DNA of 64,000 bases from NCBI GenBank assembly GCA_022844275.1, contig JALHMB010000001.1:310001-374000 (forward strand). The letters are read 5' to 3'. This DNA is from Hyphomicrobiaceae bacterium (GTDB lineage Bacteria > Pseudomonadota > Alphaproteobacteria > Rhizobiales > Hyphomicrobiaceae). Below, in pieces: positions 10,176 to 19,891 of this stretch (its first letter is position 1; each line of letters starts with the position of its first letter). Under the pieces are notes generated by a model that saw only the letters and a program-made list of their open reading frames with translations, searched no databases and had not been told where the DNA came from. A program made the translations under genes and the position numbers.

Positions 10176-11855
10176 ATGACGGACGAGCAGAGCGAGCTGC
10201 CACCGCGTGAAGGCATGGAGTTCGACGTGGTGGTGGTGGGCGCCGGCCCGGCCGGTCTCGCAACGGCCATCCGCTTGCGCCAGCTCGCCGCCGAGCACGG
10301 GCAGGAAGTCTCCGTCGTCGTGCTCGAAAAGGGCTCGGAGGTTGGCGCACACATTCTGTCCGGTGCCGTCATCGATCCCATCGGCCTCAGCACCCTGATC
10401 CCCGACTGGAAGGAGAAGGGTGCGCCACTCGAGACGCAAGTCACGGAAGACCGCTTCTATTATCTGGGGCCTGCCGGCGAGCTGCGGCTGCCGAACATGG
10501 GCATGCCGCCGCTGATGAACAACCACGGCAACTACATCGGCAGCCTTGGCAATCTCTGCCGCTGGCTCGGCGAGCAGGCAGCCGAACTCGGCGTCGAGGT
10601 CTATCCGGGCTTTGCCGCCTCCGAAGTGCTCTATGACGAGGAGAACCGCGTCGTTGGTGTAGCGACGGGTGACATGGGCGTCGGCCGCGATGGCGAGCCC
10701 AAGGACAGCTTTACCCGCGGAATGGAACTACGCGGCAAGTACACGGTCATTGCCGAAGGCGCGCGCGGCTCGCTCGCAAAGCAGCTCATCACGCGCTTCG
10801 CTCTCGACGGCGACAGCGATCCGCAGAAGTACGGCATCGGCCTGAAGGAGCTGTGGGAGGTCGCGCCCGAGAAACACAAGCCAGGCCTCGTCCAGCACAC
10901 GCTCGGCTGGCCGCTGGACGATGCCACCGGCGGCGGCTCGTTCCTCTATCACTACGGCGAAAACCTCGTCGCCGTCGGGTTCGTCGTCCACCTCAACTAC
11001 CAGAACCCCTACCTGGCACCCTTCGAGGAATTCCAACGCTTCAAGACGCACCCTGCCATCCGCGATGTCTTCGCCGGCGGCAAGCGCATTGCGTACGGCG
11101 CGCGCGCGATCACCGAGGGTGGATGGCAGTCCATCCCGAAACTGACATTTCCTGGTGGCGTGCTTGTCGGCTGCTCGGCCGGCTTCGTGAACGTGCCGCG
11201 CATCAAGGGCTCGCACAATGCGATCCTCTCCGGCATTCATGCGGCCGAAGCTGCCTTCGAGGCGATCGTCGCCGGGCGCCAGCACGACAAGCTCGACGCC
11301 TACGAAATGGCGGTGCGCTCCGGCCCCATAGCCAGGGATCTCAAACCCGTCCGCAATGCGAAGCCGCTGCTCTCCCGCTTCGGCACGCGCATCGGCACAT
11401 TCCTTTCCGGCGCCGACATGTGGCTCAACACGATCATTCCCGGTATGGGCCTCGGCTATACACTGCGGCACGGCAAGGCGGACTACGCGACGCTCAAGCG
11501 CGCCTCGCAGGCGAAGAAGATCGAGTATCCGCGCCCGGACGGCGTGCTGACTTTCGATCGTCTGACAAGCGTTTCATTCTCGGCAACCAATCATGAGGAA
11601 GACCAGCCGGTTCATTTGACGCTCAAGGACCCGACGATCCCGATCGTGTACAATCTGCCCGAGTACGCCGAGCCCGCGCAGCGCTATTGTCCTGCCGGCG
11701 TCTATGAAGTGGTCGATGATGGCGGCAAGCCGCGCTTCCAGATCAACGCGCAGAATTGCGTCCACTGCAAAACATGCGACATCAAGGATCCCGCCCAGAA
11801 CATCAACTGGGTCGTGCCCGAAGGCGGTGGCGGTCCGAACTATCCGGGAATGTGA
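10176..11855 (+). CDS. Electron transfer flavoprotein-ubiquinone oxidoreductase
   Basis: FAD motif VVVVGAGPAGLATAIRL; C-terminal 4Fe-4S binding part INAQNCVHCKTCDIKDPAQNINWVVPEGGGGPNYPGM. Confidence 0.96.
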   Translation: MTDEQSELPPREGMEFDVVVVGAGPAGLATAIRLRQLAAEHGQEVSVVVLEKGSEVGAHILSGAVIDPIGLSTLIPDWKEKGAPLETQVTEDRFYYLGPAGELRLPNMGMPPLMNNHGNYIGSLGNLCRWLGEQAAELGVEVYPGFAASEVLYDEENRVVGVATGDMGVGRDGEPKDSFTRGMELRGKYTVIAEGARGSLAKQLITRFALDGDSDPQKYGIGLKELWEVAPEKHKPGLVQHTLGWPLDDATGGGSFLYHYGENLVAVGFVVHLNYQNPYLAPFEEFQRFKTHPAIRDVFAGGKRIAYGARAITEGGWQSIPKLTFPGGVLVGCSAGFVNVPRIKGSHNAILSGIHAAEAAFEAIVAGRQHDKLDAYEMAVRSGPIARDLKPVRNAKPLLSRFGTRIGTFLSGADMWLNTIIPGMGLGYTLRHGKADYATLKRASQAKKIEYPRPDGVLTFDRLTSVSFSATNHEEDQPVHLTLKDPTIPIVYNLPEYAEPAQRYCPAGVYEVVDDGGKPRFQINAQNCVHCKTCDIKDPAQNINWVVPEGGGGPNYPGM

Positions 11856-11863
11856 GGCGCATT

Positions 11864-11941
11864 CACGCCTTCGGCGCGAGCGAGGCTAGCCTCGTGCTCC
11901 ATCGGGAGGGACACCCTCCCGAACCCACCCGCCTTTTGAAC
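11864..11941 (+). repeat. Dispersed three-hairpin intergenic repeat, copy R1
   Basis: acgccttcggcgcg / gcgaggctagcctcg / tcgggagggacaccctcccga then cccacccgccttttga; similar to copies at 43666, 49023, 61563 and 61819. Confidence 0.8.
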
Positions 11942-11981
11942 TGACTATGCTGCCAGGTTCGCAGCAAAGCTGCGACCTGCT

Positions 11982-13259
11982 TCACCCGCTAGCCGATCCG
12001 AGGCAGGCCTTCGGGCAGCGTGGTGCGCGGCCGAGCAAATGGCCGAGCGCGCGACCGTTAGCCGGCGCGCAGATGTGACGCAGGAAGACCTGATCGTCGA
12101 CTGCGTAGCGCGGCACCTTGCAGGACTTTTCGATCGTGCGCTCGGCATCCGACCAGAGCGTCGAGACGAGATGCTTCACGTCGGGGCGATGCAGACCGGC
12201 CCAGGTGCGCGCATCCTCTTTCTCAGCGAGCGCGACATACGCCATCAGGAAGCTCATCATCGCCGACATACCATCGCGATGACCGAGATAGCTGTCGCGT
12301 GGCGCCATGGTCTGGGTCTGGATGGCCGTGTTGAGGTCGTGGATGTACGAGTTGAACTCGTCGATCAGATACGTGAAGTCATCGGCGGATGATGCGCCGC
12401 CCGGCAGCAGATAGGTCCGCACGAAGTCGTCGGATTGCTTGAACTGCGCCGAGATACGGCCGGGCTTCATGAACTTCTCGGTGATCGCGATGCGCGCGAT
12501 CTGGCCGCCATCGACCAGCGGAAAGGCATCGAGCTGCTCGGTCAGCATGTGCACGGCCTCGTGCACGGCGGTCGTGAGACCACGCTGGCGCTCGTCGCAG
12601 AGAATCCAGGTCGTAAACATTCGCTTGTCGTCGAGGCGCTCGTAAATGCGATAGCCGGACTCCGAGTATCGCTTGAGCTGCTCGAGCGCCTCGTCACGGC
12701 AATGGGCGTTGCGCGGCTGGCTCTTGCCTTCGCCACCCTCGGCGCGCCAGCTCGTGCCATCGGCACTGGAAACGACCATCGGAATCACGACATTGCGGGG
12801 CGTGCTGCGTGCCGGCGCCTGATCGGCCGGCGCGGTAGAACGCGCGGGGATCAGGCTCGCGCTGCCGGGAGCCGCTGCAGCCGGCGCATTCTGCTGCAGA
12901 TCGACCGAGGCCACCTGCTGGCGTGACTCAGTCTCAAAGGCATGAGGCGGGGTAACTGCGAGAATGGAGGCGGGCGGCGTCGCGAGACGCGGTGGCTCGA
13001 CGAGTTGGGCGACGCGACGCTTGATCTCGGCAGGGGAATGCGGCCCGAGCGCCGGATGAGCGCGAATGGATCGAGCGGATGCTGCAAAATGCTCGGTGCG
13101 CGTTGGCGCCGCCGCGGCTGCCTCGGTGGCTTCGGTGCCTCCGAGCTTCGACGGGCGATCCTGAATTTCCCCGAACACCGTTTCCTTGCAGCCGGCGGCG
13201 AGCACTGCTGTAAGCAGCACAGCGCACGCCGACACCGGCATGATCATACGCCTAAACAT
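11982..13259 (-). CDS. Putative lipoprotein with zinc-metallopeptidase motif
   Basis: Lipobox VLAAGC at the N-terminus; TTAVHEAVHMLTEQLD (HExxH) with downstream LIDEFNSYIHDL. Confidence 0.6.
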   Translation of the reverse strand: MFRRMIMPVSACAVLLTAVLAAGCKETVFGEIQDRPSKLGGTEATEAAAAAPTRTEHFAASARSIRAHPALGPHSPAEIKRRVAQLVEPPRLATPPASILAVTPPHAFETESRQQVASVDLQQNAPAAAAPGSASLIPARSTAPADQAPARSTPRNVVIPMVVSSADGTSWRAEGGEGKSQPRNAHCRDEALEQLKRYSESGYRIYERLDDKRMFTTWILCDERQRGLTTAVHEAVHMLTEQLDAFPLVDGGQIARIAITEKFMKPGRISAQFKQSDDFVRTYLLPGGASSADDFTYLIDEFNSYIHDLNTAIQTQTMAPRDSYLGHRDGMSAMMSFLMAYVALAEKEDARTWAGLHRPDVKHLVSTLWSDAERTIEKSCKVPRYAVDDQVFLRHICAPANGRALGHLLGRAPRCPKACLGSASG

Positions 13260-13393
13260 GAATGATCCCCCGTGTGCGATAGGGAATTGTTGTATGTCCG
13301 TTGGTCACGGGCATGGCCGAAAGACGGCGATCCGGCGGCAAATGGTCGGTCGTGAGCCGGCCGCGAGCGGCCGGCGGTATTGGCGAAGCGGCC

Positions 13394-13699
13394 TCATCGG
13401 CTGCTGCTGGATCGATCGATCAAGATACGATCCGCGCGCACGGCGAAACCGAGATGGCGGCGCGCCAGCTCCTCGACGTAGTCGAGGTCTAGCGACGGTC
13501 CATCGAGGAGTGCGATTTCGTGCTCGAGGTTGGCGCGCACGGTCTCGAGTGCCTTGATCTCCCGCTCCTGAATCGTGGAGCGCTCGATCAGTCGCGATCT
13601 AGTCTCGAGACCGTGCCTGCCTTTGAACGTGTGATAGCCGAAGTAGACCGACAGCCCACCGCAGAGAAGCAACACCGACACCTGCCGCTTGCTGACCAT
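13394..13699 (-). CDS. FtsB/DivIC-type septum formation initiator family protein
   Basis: Short TM segment then coiled coil (IQEREIKALETVRANLEHEIALLDGPSLDLDYVEELARRHLGF); start trimmed to MVSKRQ. Confidence 0.8.
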   Translation of the reverse strand: MVSKRQVSVLLLCGGLSVYFGYHTFKGRHGLETRSRLIERSTIQEREIKALETVRANLEHEIALLDGPSLDLDYVEELARRHLGFAVRADRILIDRSSSSR

Positions 13700-13893
13700 C
13701 AGGCCATCATACCCTTTGTACGAGCGTGGCCCGGATCGACGCAAAACCGGATCGCGGCCACGAAGAGCTACTGTAGGCAAGCAGCGTTAAGTGAGGGTAA
13801 AGCGCTGGCTCATGTTGCGGCATAAGTTGCGCGATTTTGGTATGAGGCGAGCATTAGATGCGCCCAAGTGCTCAAAGCTGGGCGCGAAGCGCC

Positions 13894-14739
13894 TCAAAAG
13901 CGAAGGAGCGCGTTGAGCGTCGCATAGAGCTCGCTGCCCTCGGCGCCGTCCGTCATGCCGGCGGAGATCGAGACTTCGCCGGCGGTCCATTCGTAGCGGA
14001 CAAAGCCGCCATAGCGGATGAGATCATCGCGGCCTGATCCCCATTCGCGTGCCGCCGACCAGTAGCCGATCTCCGGCCCTAGAGAGATCTCAGGCGTGAT
14101 GCGATATCCGAGCCGCCCCCTTGCTGTGATCTCGTCGAGGCGGCTCATCCATCCGGCATCGAGCTGGGCGAAAGAATTGGGCGTGAGGTTGTACCAGCTT
14201 TCGACCAGAACGCGGGCAGCCGTGTACGGCCCGATAGAGCCTTCGTCCTCACCATCGATCAGGCGTCGCTCGTTCGCATAAACCGCGCCTGCAAAGACCT
14301 TCAGCGTCAGCGGGCCGAGGCCAGCCTGATAGCCGAGCAGTGCATCGGCAAACGAGCCCGTTCGACGACGGCGGACGCTCTGCTCGCCAACGCCGGAGAT
14401 CCAGATCGTCTGGCGGCGCGCGTATTCCCAATACCCAGCCCCTGCGCGCAGGCGCCAGCCATCCTCGCGGATGCTTTTCGGGACGCTCGCGATCAGGCCC
14501 GAGAGGGCCACGGTCGTATTCGTGTAGGCCGACCAGAGATGGTAGCCGATCTCCCCGCCACCCGAGACCTCGACCGTGGGTGGCTCGTCGGCGCGAACGG
14601 GAACGATCATGAATGCCGTGGCTGCCAAGCAACCGCCAGCACACAACAAGGCACGCGGCACCCACGCTGCCACACGTTTTCGGAGCCCACGCAGCACCAC
14701 ACACGCCCCCGCCGCGACTGCGGCACGCGTCCTGAGCAA
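13894..14739 (-). CDS. Cellulose biosynthesis protein BcsS-like outer-membrane beta-barrel
   Basis: Signal peptide, alternating beta pattern, terminal F, BcsS-like GYHLWSAYTNTTVALSG... and GYRITPEISLGPEIGYW. Confidence 0.7.
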   Translation of the reverse strand: MLRTRAAVAAGACVVLRGLRKRVAAWVPRALLCAGGCLAATAFMIVPVRADEPPTVEVSGGGEIGYHLWSAYTNTTVALSGLIASVPKSIREDGWRLRAGAGYWEYARRQTIWISGVGEQSVRRRRTGSFADALLGYQAGLGPLTLKVFAGAVYANERRLIDGEDEGSIGPYTAARVLVESWYNLTPNSFAQLDAGWMSRLDEITARGRLGYRITPEISLGPEIGYWSAAREWGSGRDDLIRYGGFVRYEWTAGEVSISAGMTDGAEGSELYATLNALLRF

Positions 14740-14937
14740 CTACGCCACATCAGTTTTGCAGAACGCCGTTTACCAAACTGAAATAGAAATGCGGTCCGCG
14801 TCAATCGGAAACTGAACAGGGTACGATTTCTTAGGCTGCGGTTTCAGCTGGATATAAGCCTTTAGAGGTACTCCTACTACCTCGCGCGCTGACAGGTGCG
14901 CACTCCGAAATCCGGGCATTTGTGCTATGGCGCGCCG

Positions 14938-15654
14938 ATGATCGACGACGAAATCGCATCTCATGAACTGGAGCTCCGCTCGTTCGGGCGCCGACGCGGG
15001 CGCAAGCTGAGCGGTCGGCAGGAGCGCCTGCTCGCCGATACGCTCCCACGCGTTCGGCCCGACCTCTCGCGGCCGCCGCCCGCAGATGCGCGAGGCTTGT
15101 TCGGCGTACCGGTCACGCAGGTCTGGCTGGAGATCGGCTTCGGCGGCGCCGAGCATCTCGTCTGGCAAGCACGTCATCACCCGCACGTGGGGCTGATCGG
15201 CTGCGAGCCCTTCGAGGAAGGCGTCGTCAAGGCGCTTACGCACATCGAGGACGATCACCTCGGCAATATCCGCGTGCATCCCGACGACGTGCGCCCTCTG
15301 CTGCGCTGGCTGCCGGCTTCGTCCCTCGACCGCGCCTTCGTGCTGTTCCCAGATCCCTGGCCGAAAGCGCGGCACCGCAAACGCCGCCTCGTCGGCACGC
15401 CACTGCTCGATCAGCTGGCACGCGCCATGAAGCTCGGCGCCGAGCTGCGCCTTGCAACGGACATTGGCGACTATGCGCGCACGATGCTCGCAGCCCTCAT
15501 GCGACATCCGGCATTCCGGTGGACAGCCACGCGCGCCGTCGACTGGCGACATCGCCCCGAGGACTGGCCCGGGACACGCTATGAAGCCAAGGCGCTGCGC
15601 GAAGGCCGGCGCTGTGCGTATCTGCGCTTCGTGCGCGTGTGCGCTCCCACATGA
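14938..15654 (+). CDS. trmB: tRNA (guanine-N7-)-methyltransferase
   Basis: VWLEIGFGGAEHLVWQA, DRAFVLFPDPWPKARHRKRRLV, LATDIGDYARTML. Confidence 0.95.
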   Translation: MIDDEIASHELELRSFGRRRGRKLSGRQERLLADTLPRVRPDLSRPPPADARGLFGVPVTQVWLEIGFGGAEHLVWQARHHPHVGLIGCEPFEEGVVKALTHIEDDHLGNIRVHPDDVRPLLRWLPASSLDRAFVLFPDPWPKARHRKRRLVGTPLLDQLARAMKLGAELRLATDIGDYARTMLAALMRHPAFRWTATRAVDWRHRPEDWPGTRYEAKALREGRRCAYLRFVRVCAPT

Positions 15655-16217
15655 TGGCGCACCAGCGTCCTCGCGGCCCGCATGGCGGCTGCCGAATATC
15701 CACGATCGCCATGCACGAGAATGAGCGAGATCGCGCCCTCCGATAGGAGCCACACCTCGCGCGCCAACTCTTCGGGCTGCGCGACACCGGCGCGTGCGAG
15801 CAGCTCTGCAAGACAGCGCTCCATTTGCGCCTTGTGTCGACGAGCAATGGTGCGCGCCGGATGGCCGGGAAGATCGGCCAGCTCGATGACAAGGCGCGTA
15901 AAGCCGGAGCCGGCCCAGCGCGGCTTGTCCACCCAGACCGCGAGTTCTTGAAACATGGCGTCGACGATCGTCTCCGCGGAACCCGTCAGCTTATCGGCGA
16001 ATGTCCAGAATGCCTGAAGGGCGAGCTCATGCTGCGCTTCGAGCACGCGAGCGAGCAGATCGTCCTTGCTTCTGAAATGATGATAGAGCGTGCGCTTCGT
16101 CAGCCGAGCATCGGCCGCGATCTCGCCCATGCTGACGCGGCTGAAGCCCTGTCTCCGGAAGAGGCGATAAGCAGCTTCGAGAATGCGCTTGCGTGTCTGT
16201 TCGGCTGATCGCGGCAT
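15579..16217 (-). CDS. TetR/AcrR family transcriptional regulator
   Basis: N-terminal HTH TRKRILEAAYRLFRRQGFSRVSMGEIAADARLTKRTLYHHFRSKDDLLARVL. Confidence 0.93.
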   Translation of the reverse strand: MPRSAEQTRKRILEAAYRLFRRQGFSRVSMGEIAADARLTKRTLYHHFRSKDDLLARVLEAQHELALQAFWTFADKLTGSAETIVDAMFQELAVWVDKPRWAGSGFTRLVIELADLPGHPARTIARRHKAQMERCLAELLARAGVAQPEELAREVWLLSEGAISLILVHGDRGYSAAAMRAARTLVRHHVGAHTRTKRRYAQRRPSRSALAS

Positions 16218-16233
16218 CCAGAACGCTCCCTGA

Positions 16234-16259
16234 AAGTATACTGCATAGTGAATTTACTT
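16234..16259. promoter_or_regulatory. Candidate TetR-family operator between divergent genes
   Basis: Imperfect palindrome AAGTATACTGCATAGTGAATTTACTT, about 17 bp upstream of the TetR start, AT-rich in a GC-rich background. Confidence 0.35.
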
Positions 16260-16315
16260 CCGTGCGTCGCGGAATGAAATGGCGTGCGGGAATGCCTAGC
16301 TGCGGAGACATTGTC

Positions 16316-17413
16316 ATGCGGAAGCCTCCCCTCACGGTCAGAAGCCTCAGGGCGCGACCGGTGGTCTTGAAGCTCAAGCGCCCGGTCGTGGCGCGCATTG
16401 CCACCATCACCGACTGGCCCATCATTCTCATCGATCTGCTGACCGAAGAGGGCATCGTCGGGCGCAGTTATCTCGAGCCGTATATCGTGAAGTCCATGCG
16501 CTATCTCGTGCCGGCGCTCCACGATCTCGGCGACATGCTGAAAGGACGCCAGCTATCGCCGATCGAGATCTTCGACGCGGCGCGCAAGTCGCTGCGTTTC
16601 GTCGGCTACGAGGGCCTCTCGATGATTGCGGCATCCGGTCTCGACATGGCCGCCTGGGATGCGCACGCGAAGGCAGCTGGCGTACCGCTCTGCGTCCTGC
16701 TCGGCGGATCGGTCGGACCTGTGCGGGCCTACAACAGCAACGGCCTCTGGCTCAAAGCTCCTGAGGCGGTCGCCGAAGAAGCCATCGTGCTCAGGGATGA
16801 AGGCGGTTTCGATGGCCTCAAGCTGAGGCTCGGCCGCACGCGCATCTCCGAGGATCTCGCGACACTCGAAGCGGTGCGCCGCACGGTCGGCGAGGACATG
16901 CACCTGATGATCGATTTCAATCAGGGCCTCAATCTCGCCGAAGCCCTCGAGCGCTGCCATAGGATCGACGATCACGGCCTCGACTGGATCGAGGAGCCGA
17001 TCGTCTATGACGATCTCGACGGCTATGCGCAGCTCGCATCAGAGCTGAAGACGCCGCTCCAGATCGGCGAGAACTTCTATGGTCCGCGCCAGATGCACGT
17101 CGCCTTGCAGAAGAAAGCCTGCGATCTCGTCATGCCGGACTTCATGCGTATCGGCGGCGTGACCGGCTGGATGCGGGCGGCGGCACTCGCCGGTGTGCAT
17201 GGCGTGCCCATGTCGACGCATCTCTATCCGGAAGTCGGCGCGCACGTCATGCGCGTCACCGAAACCGCGCACTGGCTCGAATGGCAGGACTGGACGAACC
17301 CGGTCCTTCAGCGACCCTATCGCATCGAGAACGGCCAACTGCACATTCCGGATGTGCCCGGCGTCGGCCTCGATTGGAACGAGGACGCGGTTGAAGCGCA
17401 TCTCGTCAGCTAG
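16316..17413 (+). CDS. Mandelate racemase/muconate lactonizing enzyme family (enolase superfamily)
   Basis: FDGLKLRLG, HLMIDFNQGLNLAEAL, DWIEEPIVYDDLDGYA, QIGENF, MSTHLYPEVGAHV. Confidence 0.92.
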   Translation: MRKPPLTVRSLRARPVVLKLKRPVVARIATITDWPIILIDLLTEEGIVGRSYLEPYIVKSMRYLVPALHDLGDMLKGRQLSPIEIFDAARKSLRFVGYEGLSMIAASGLDMAAWDAHAKAAGVPLCVLLGGSVGPVRAYNSNGLWLKAPEAVAEEAIVLRDEGGFDGLKLRLGRTRISEDLATLEAVRRTVGEDMHLMIDFNQGLNLAEALERCHRIDDHGLDWIEEPIVYDDLDGYAQLASELKTPLQIGENFYGPRQMHVALQKKACDLVMPDFMRIGGVTGWMRAAALAGVHGVPMSTHLYPEVGAHVMRVTETAHWLEWQDWTNPVLQRPYRIENGQLHIPDVPGVGLDWNEDAVEAHLVS

Positions 17414-17439
17414 CGCGGCGCTGTGCATCCAGAAATGAA

Positions 17440-17470
17440 GAAGCGGCAGCGTCGAGGCCACTGCCGCTTC
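17440..17470. terminator. Hairpin between convergent genes
   Basis: gaagcggcag (17440-17449) / ctgccgcttc (17461-17470), no clear T-run. Confidence 0.5.
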
Positions 17471-17503
17471 ACGATGGAGCGCAGATACTCGGAGATTGGC
17501 GCG

Positions 17504-19741
17504 CTAGAATTGGATCCGCGTGTTCAGCAGGAAGGTGCGCCCGCGCCCGATCTCGCCCGAAAACGGGTTGAACGGATTGGACGACGACGGCGCAGTGCCG
17601 AGAACGGGCGTGTAGGCCTCGTCGAGTACGTTGGTCACGGTTGCACCGATGTCGAAACCCTCGCGGATCTTGTAGCTGGCGAAGAGATCGAGCAGCTCGT
17701 AGCCCTCGCGGCGGCCGCCGGTTGCCGTTGCGGATGGATCGTCGGCATCCGAGACGAAATAGGCGCGCGCACCGAGAGTCAGGCTCTGATCGAAGAGGCG
17801 AATGCCGGACGTGAGCACGAGATTGTGGTCCGGCATGTACTGGCTCGCGCCATTGCCTGGCGTCTGCGGCGGCAGATCGCTGTTCGTGTACGTGTAGGCG
17901 AGGCCTGCAAAGAAATTGCCCGCGTCATAGTCGGCCTGCACCTCGACGCCCTGGACTGGCGTCGTACCATCAACGTTGCAAAACCAGTTGACGTAGGCCG
18001 AGCTGGTTGGAGAGGCGCCGTTGGTGCACGTGACGATGTAGTCCTCCACGTTCATGCGGAAGTAGGCGACCTTCATGGCGAAGGCGTCTCCGCTCGTGAG
18101 GACGTTGCGGCCGGTGAAGTTGGTCCCGATCTCGAAGCCGCGCTGGATTTCCGCCCTCAGGAAGGGGTTTGCGACGTAACTTGCTGAAGTGCTGCCGGGA
18201 TGCTCGCCGCCGGCCAACATTTCATTCGTCGACGGCGCCCGCATGGACTCCGAGTAGGTGGCATAGACCTTCATCCAATCCGTCAGCCGCGCAGCGAGCG
18301 TGAGCTTGGGATTGACCCGACCGTCCTCATCGTCGATCTGATAGGTGCCAATCGAAGGCAGAGGCGCCGACGGCGTTGCGCGGATAACGCTGACCGTGCC
18401 GTCTATCTTATAGGTGTCGTACCTGAGACCGCCGATCAGATCGAACATGCCGTAGCGGAACGTCGTCTCGGAGAAGACGCCGCCGGTCGACAGCTCCCCA
18501 TTTGGATTGACACCGCCGTTACTCATCTTGAAGTCGTCATGCTGATATTCAACGCCGTAAGTCGATTGCACCGCCACGGCACCAAGCCAGAAGCGCGAAG
18601 TATTCGACACGTCGAAGCCGACGCCCTGATCCTCCATTGTCCGCCCGACCGACGTCGCAAAGCTGTTCAGTCCGCGCAGATACTCCGACTTGACGTCGCT
18701 GTAGTGGACATTGGCCCTGAGGTGGACCAGCGGATTATCTGACGGCGTATAGGCGAACTTGCCGGTGAACAGGTTGGACTTCAGAGTCTGCTCGTAGGAA
18801 TTCGCGGTGAACTCGTTGTCGTACAGCACGGCACCGAAATCGACGCGCACGCCTGGCGTCGGCTTGATGTAGATCTTGGCAAGGCCCGACAGCAGATCCT
18901 GGTCGCCGAATGGCACGGTCTGTCCGTCGCCGTTCTTGTAGCGGCTCTGATCGCGATGGCTGATGGCGGCGGCAACACCCGCAGTGTCGGTGCGCGCCGC
19001 AGCGGCGACCATCTCCTGCCAGCCGATGCCATTGCTGCCCCAGGTCACGCTGCTGAGAATGCCCGAATCCTTGCCCGGCAGGATGATGTCCTCGACGCCG
19101 ATCGTGCGGAAGTTTGCCGAGCCTGCGAGCGTACCGGAGCCACCGGCCGTGGAAATCGCGCCGCGTTGGATGTCGATCCCCGCGAGCAGCTGCGGATCGA
19201 CATAGAGGAAGCCGCTGGCCTCGTGACCGAGGAAGCGGAAATTCTGCCGCGCACCGTCGATCATCATGTTGACGCGGCCATTGCCCTCGAAGCCGCGGAT
19301 ATTCACGGAAATGCCGGGTTGGTTGACGCTCTCGCGCGAGAACGTACCGGCCTGGGCGCGCAGCACATTGTCGACACGCGTGCTGCCGAACGTATCGAGC
19401 TCGCCGCCGCCGACAACACTGATGCCCGCTGGCGCATCATAGGCAGCGGCCTTCGCTGCGGCATCGCGCGCGGCCGCAGTTTCGGGAACTTCTTCGACAG
19501 GTGCTGCTTCGGGCGCAGGTGCGGCAGGCGCCTGCTTCGGCTGGGCGCGCTTTGTTTGCTTGGCGGGCGCGCGCTGCTTCCTCGTTTCGACGCTGAGGGG
19601 CGGCAGATTGGTCGACTGCGCGAGAGCTGGTGCCGTCGAAAGCAGGACGGTCGCCGCGGCGGTGCCCATCAGAATCGCGGTAGGTAATCGAACCGCGCAA
19701 AGACGTCTGGACGCGACAGATCGATCGTTCGAGAACGGCAT
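17504..19741 (-). CDS. TonB-dependent hemoglobin/transferrin/lactoferrin-type receptor
   Basis: Signal peptide, plug domain (GISVNIRGFEGNGRVNMMIDGARQNFRF), C-terminal barrel ending RTFLLNTRIQF. Confidence 0.88.
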   Translation of the reverse strand: MPFSNDRSVASRRLCAVRLPTAILMGTAAATVLLSTAPALAQSTNLPPLSVETRKQRAPAKQTKRAQPKQAPAAPAPEAAPVEEVPETAAARDAAAKAAAYDAPAGISVVGGGELDTFGSTRVDNVLRAQAGTFSRESVNQPGISVNIRGFEGNGRVNMMIDGARQNFRFLGHEASGFLYVDPQLLAGIDIQRGAISTAGGSGTLAGSANFRTIGVEDIILPGKDSGILSSVTWGSNGIGWQEMVAAAARTDTAGVAAAISHRDQSRYKNGDGQTVPFGDQDLLSGLAKIYIKPTPGVRVDFGAVLYDNEFTANSYEQTLKSNLFTGKFAYTPSDNPLVHLRANVHYSDVKSEYLRGLNSFATSVGRTMEDQGVGFDVSNTSRFWLGAVAVQSTYGVEYQHDDFKMSNGGVNPNGELSTGGVFSETTFRYGMFDLIGGLRYDTYKIDGTVSVIRATPSAPLPSIGTYQIDDEDGRVNPKLTLAARLTDWMKVYATYSESMRAPSTNEMLAGGEHPGSTSASYVANPFLRAEIQRGFEIGTNFTGRNVLTSGDAFAMKVAYFRMNVEDYIVTCTNGASPTSSAYVNWFCNVDGTTPVQGVEVQADYDAGNFFAGLAYTYTNSDLPPQTPGNGASQYMPDHNLVLTSGIRLFDQSLTLGARAYFVSDADDPSATATGGRREGYELLDLFASYKIREGFDIGATVTNVLDEAYTPVLGTAPSSSNPFNPFSGEIGRGRTFLLNTRIQF

Positions 19742-19876
19742 AGCAGCCCCCCAAGAGCCAATGCAGAGATGATGTGAATCGCTGGCGGGCTGGCGCGCGT
19801 GATGCGACTGGCGAGCTGGCTCGTGTCCGGCGGTGCGTCACGACTCGGCGCGACAAGCGACGAACACACAGCCCAT

Positions 19877-19891
19877 GTACGTAAATCGTAC
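19877..19891. promoter_or_regulatory. Short palindrome upstream of the TonB-dependent receptor
   Basis: GTACG-TAAAT-CGTAC, about 136 bp upstream of the receptor start. Confidence 0.25.
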
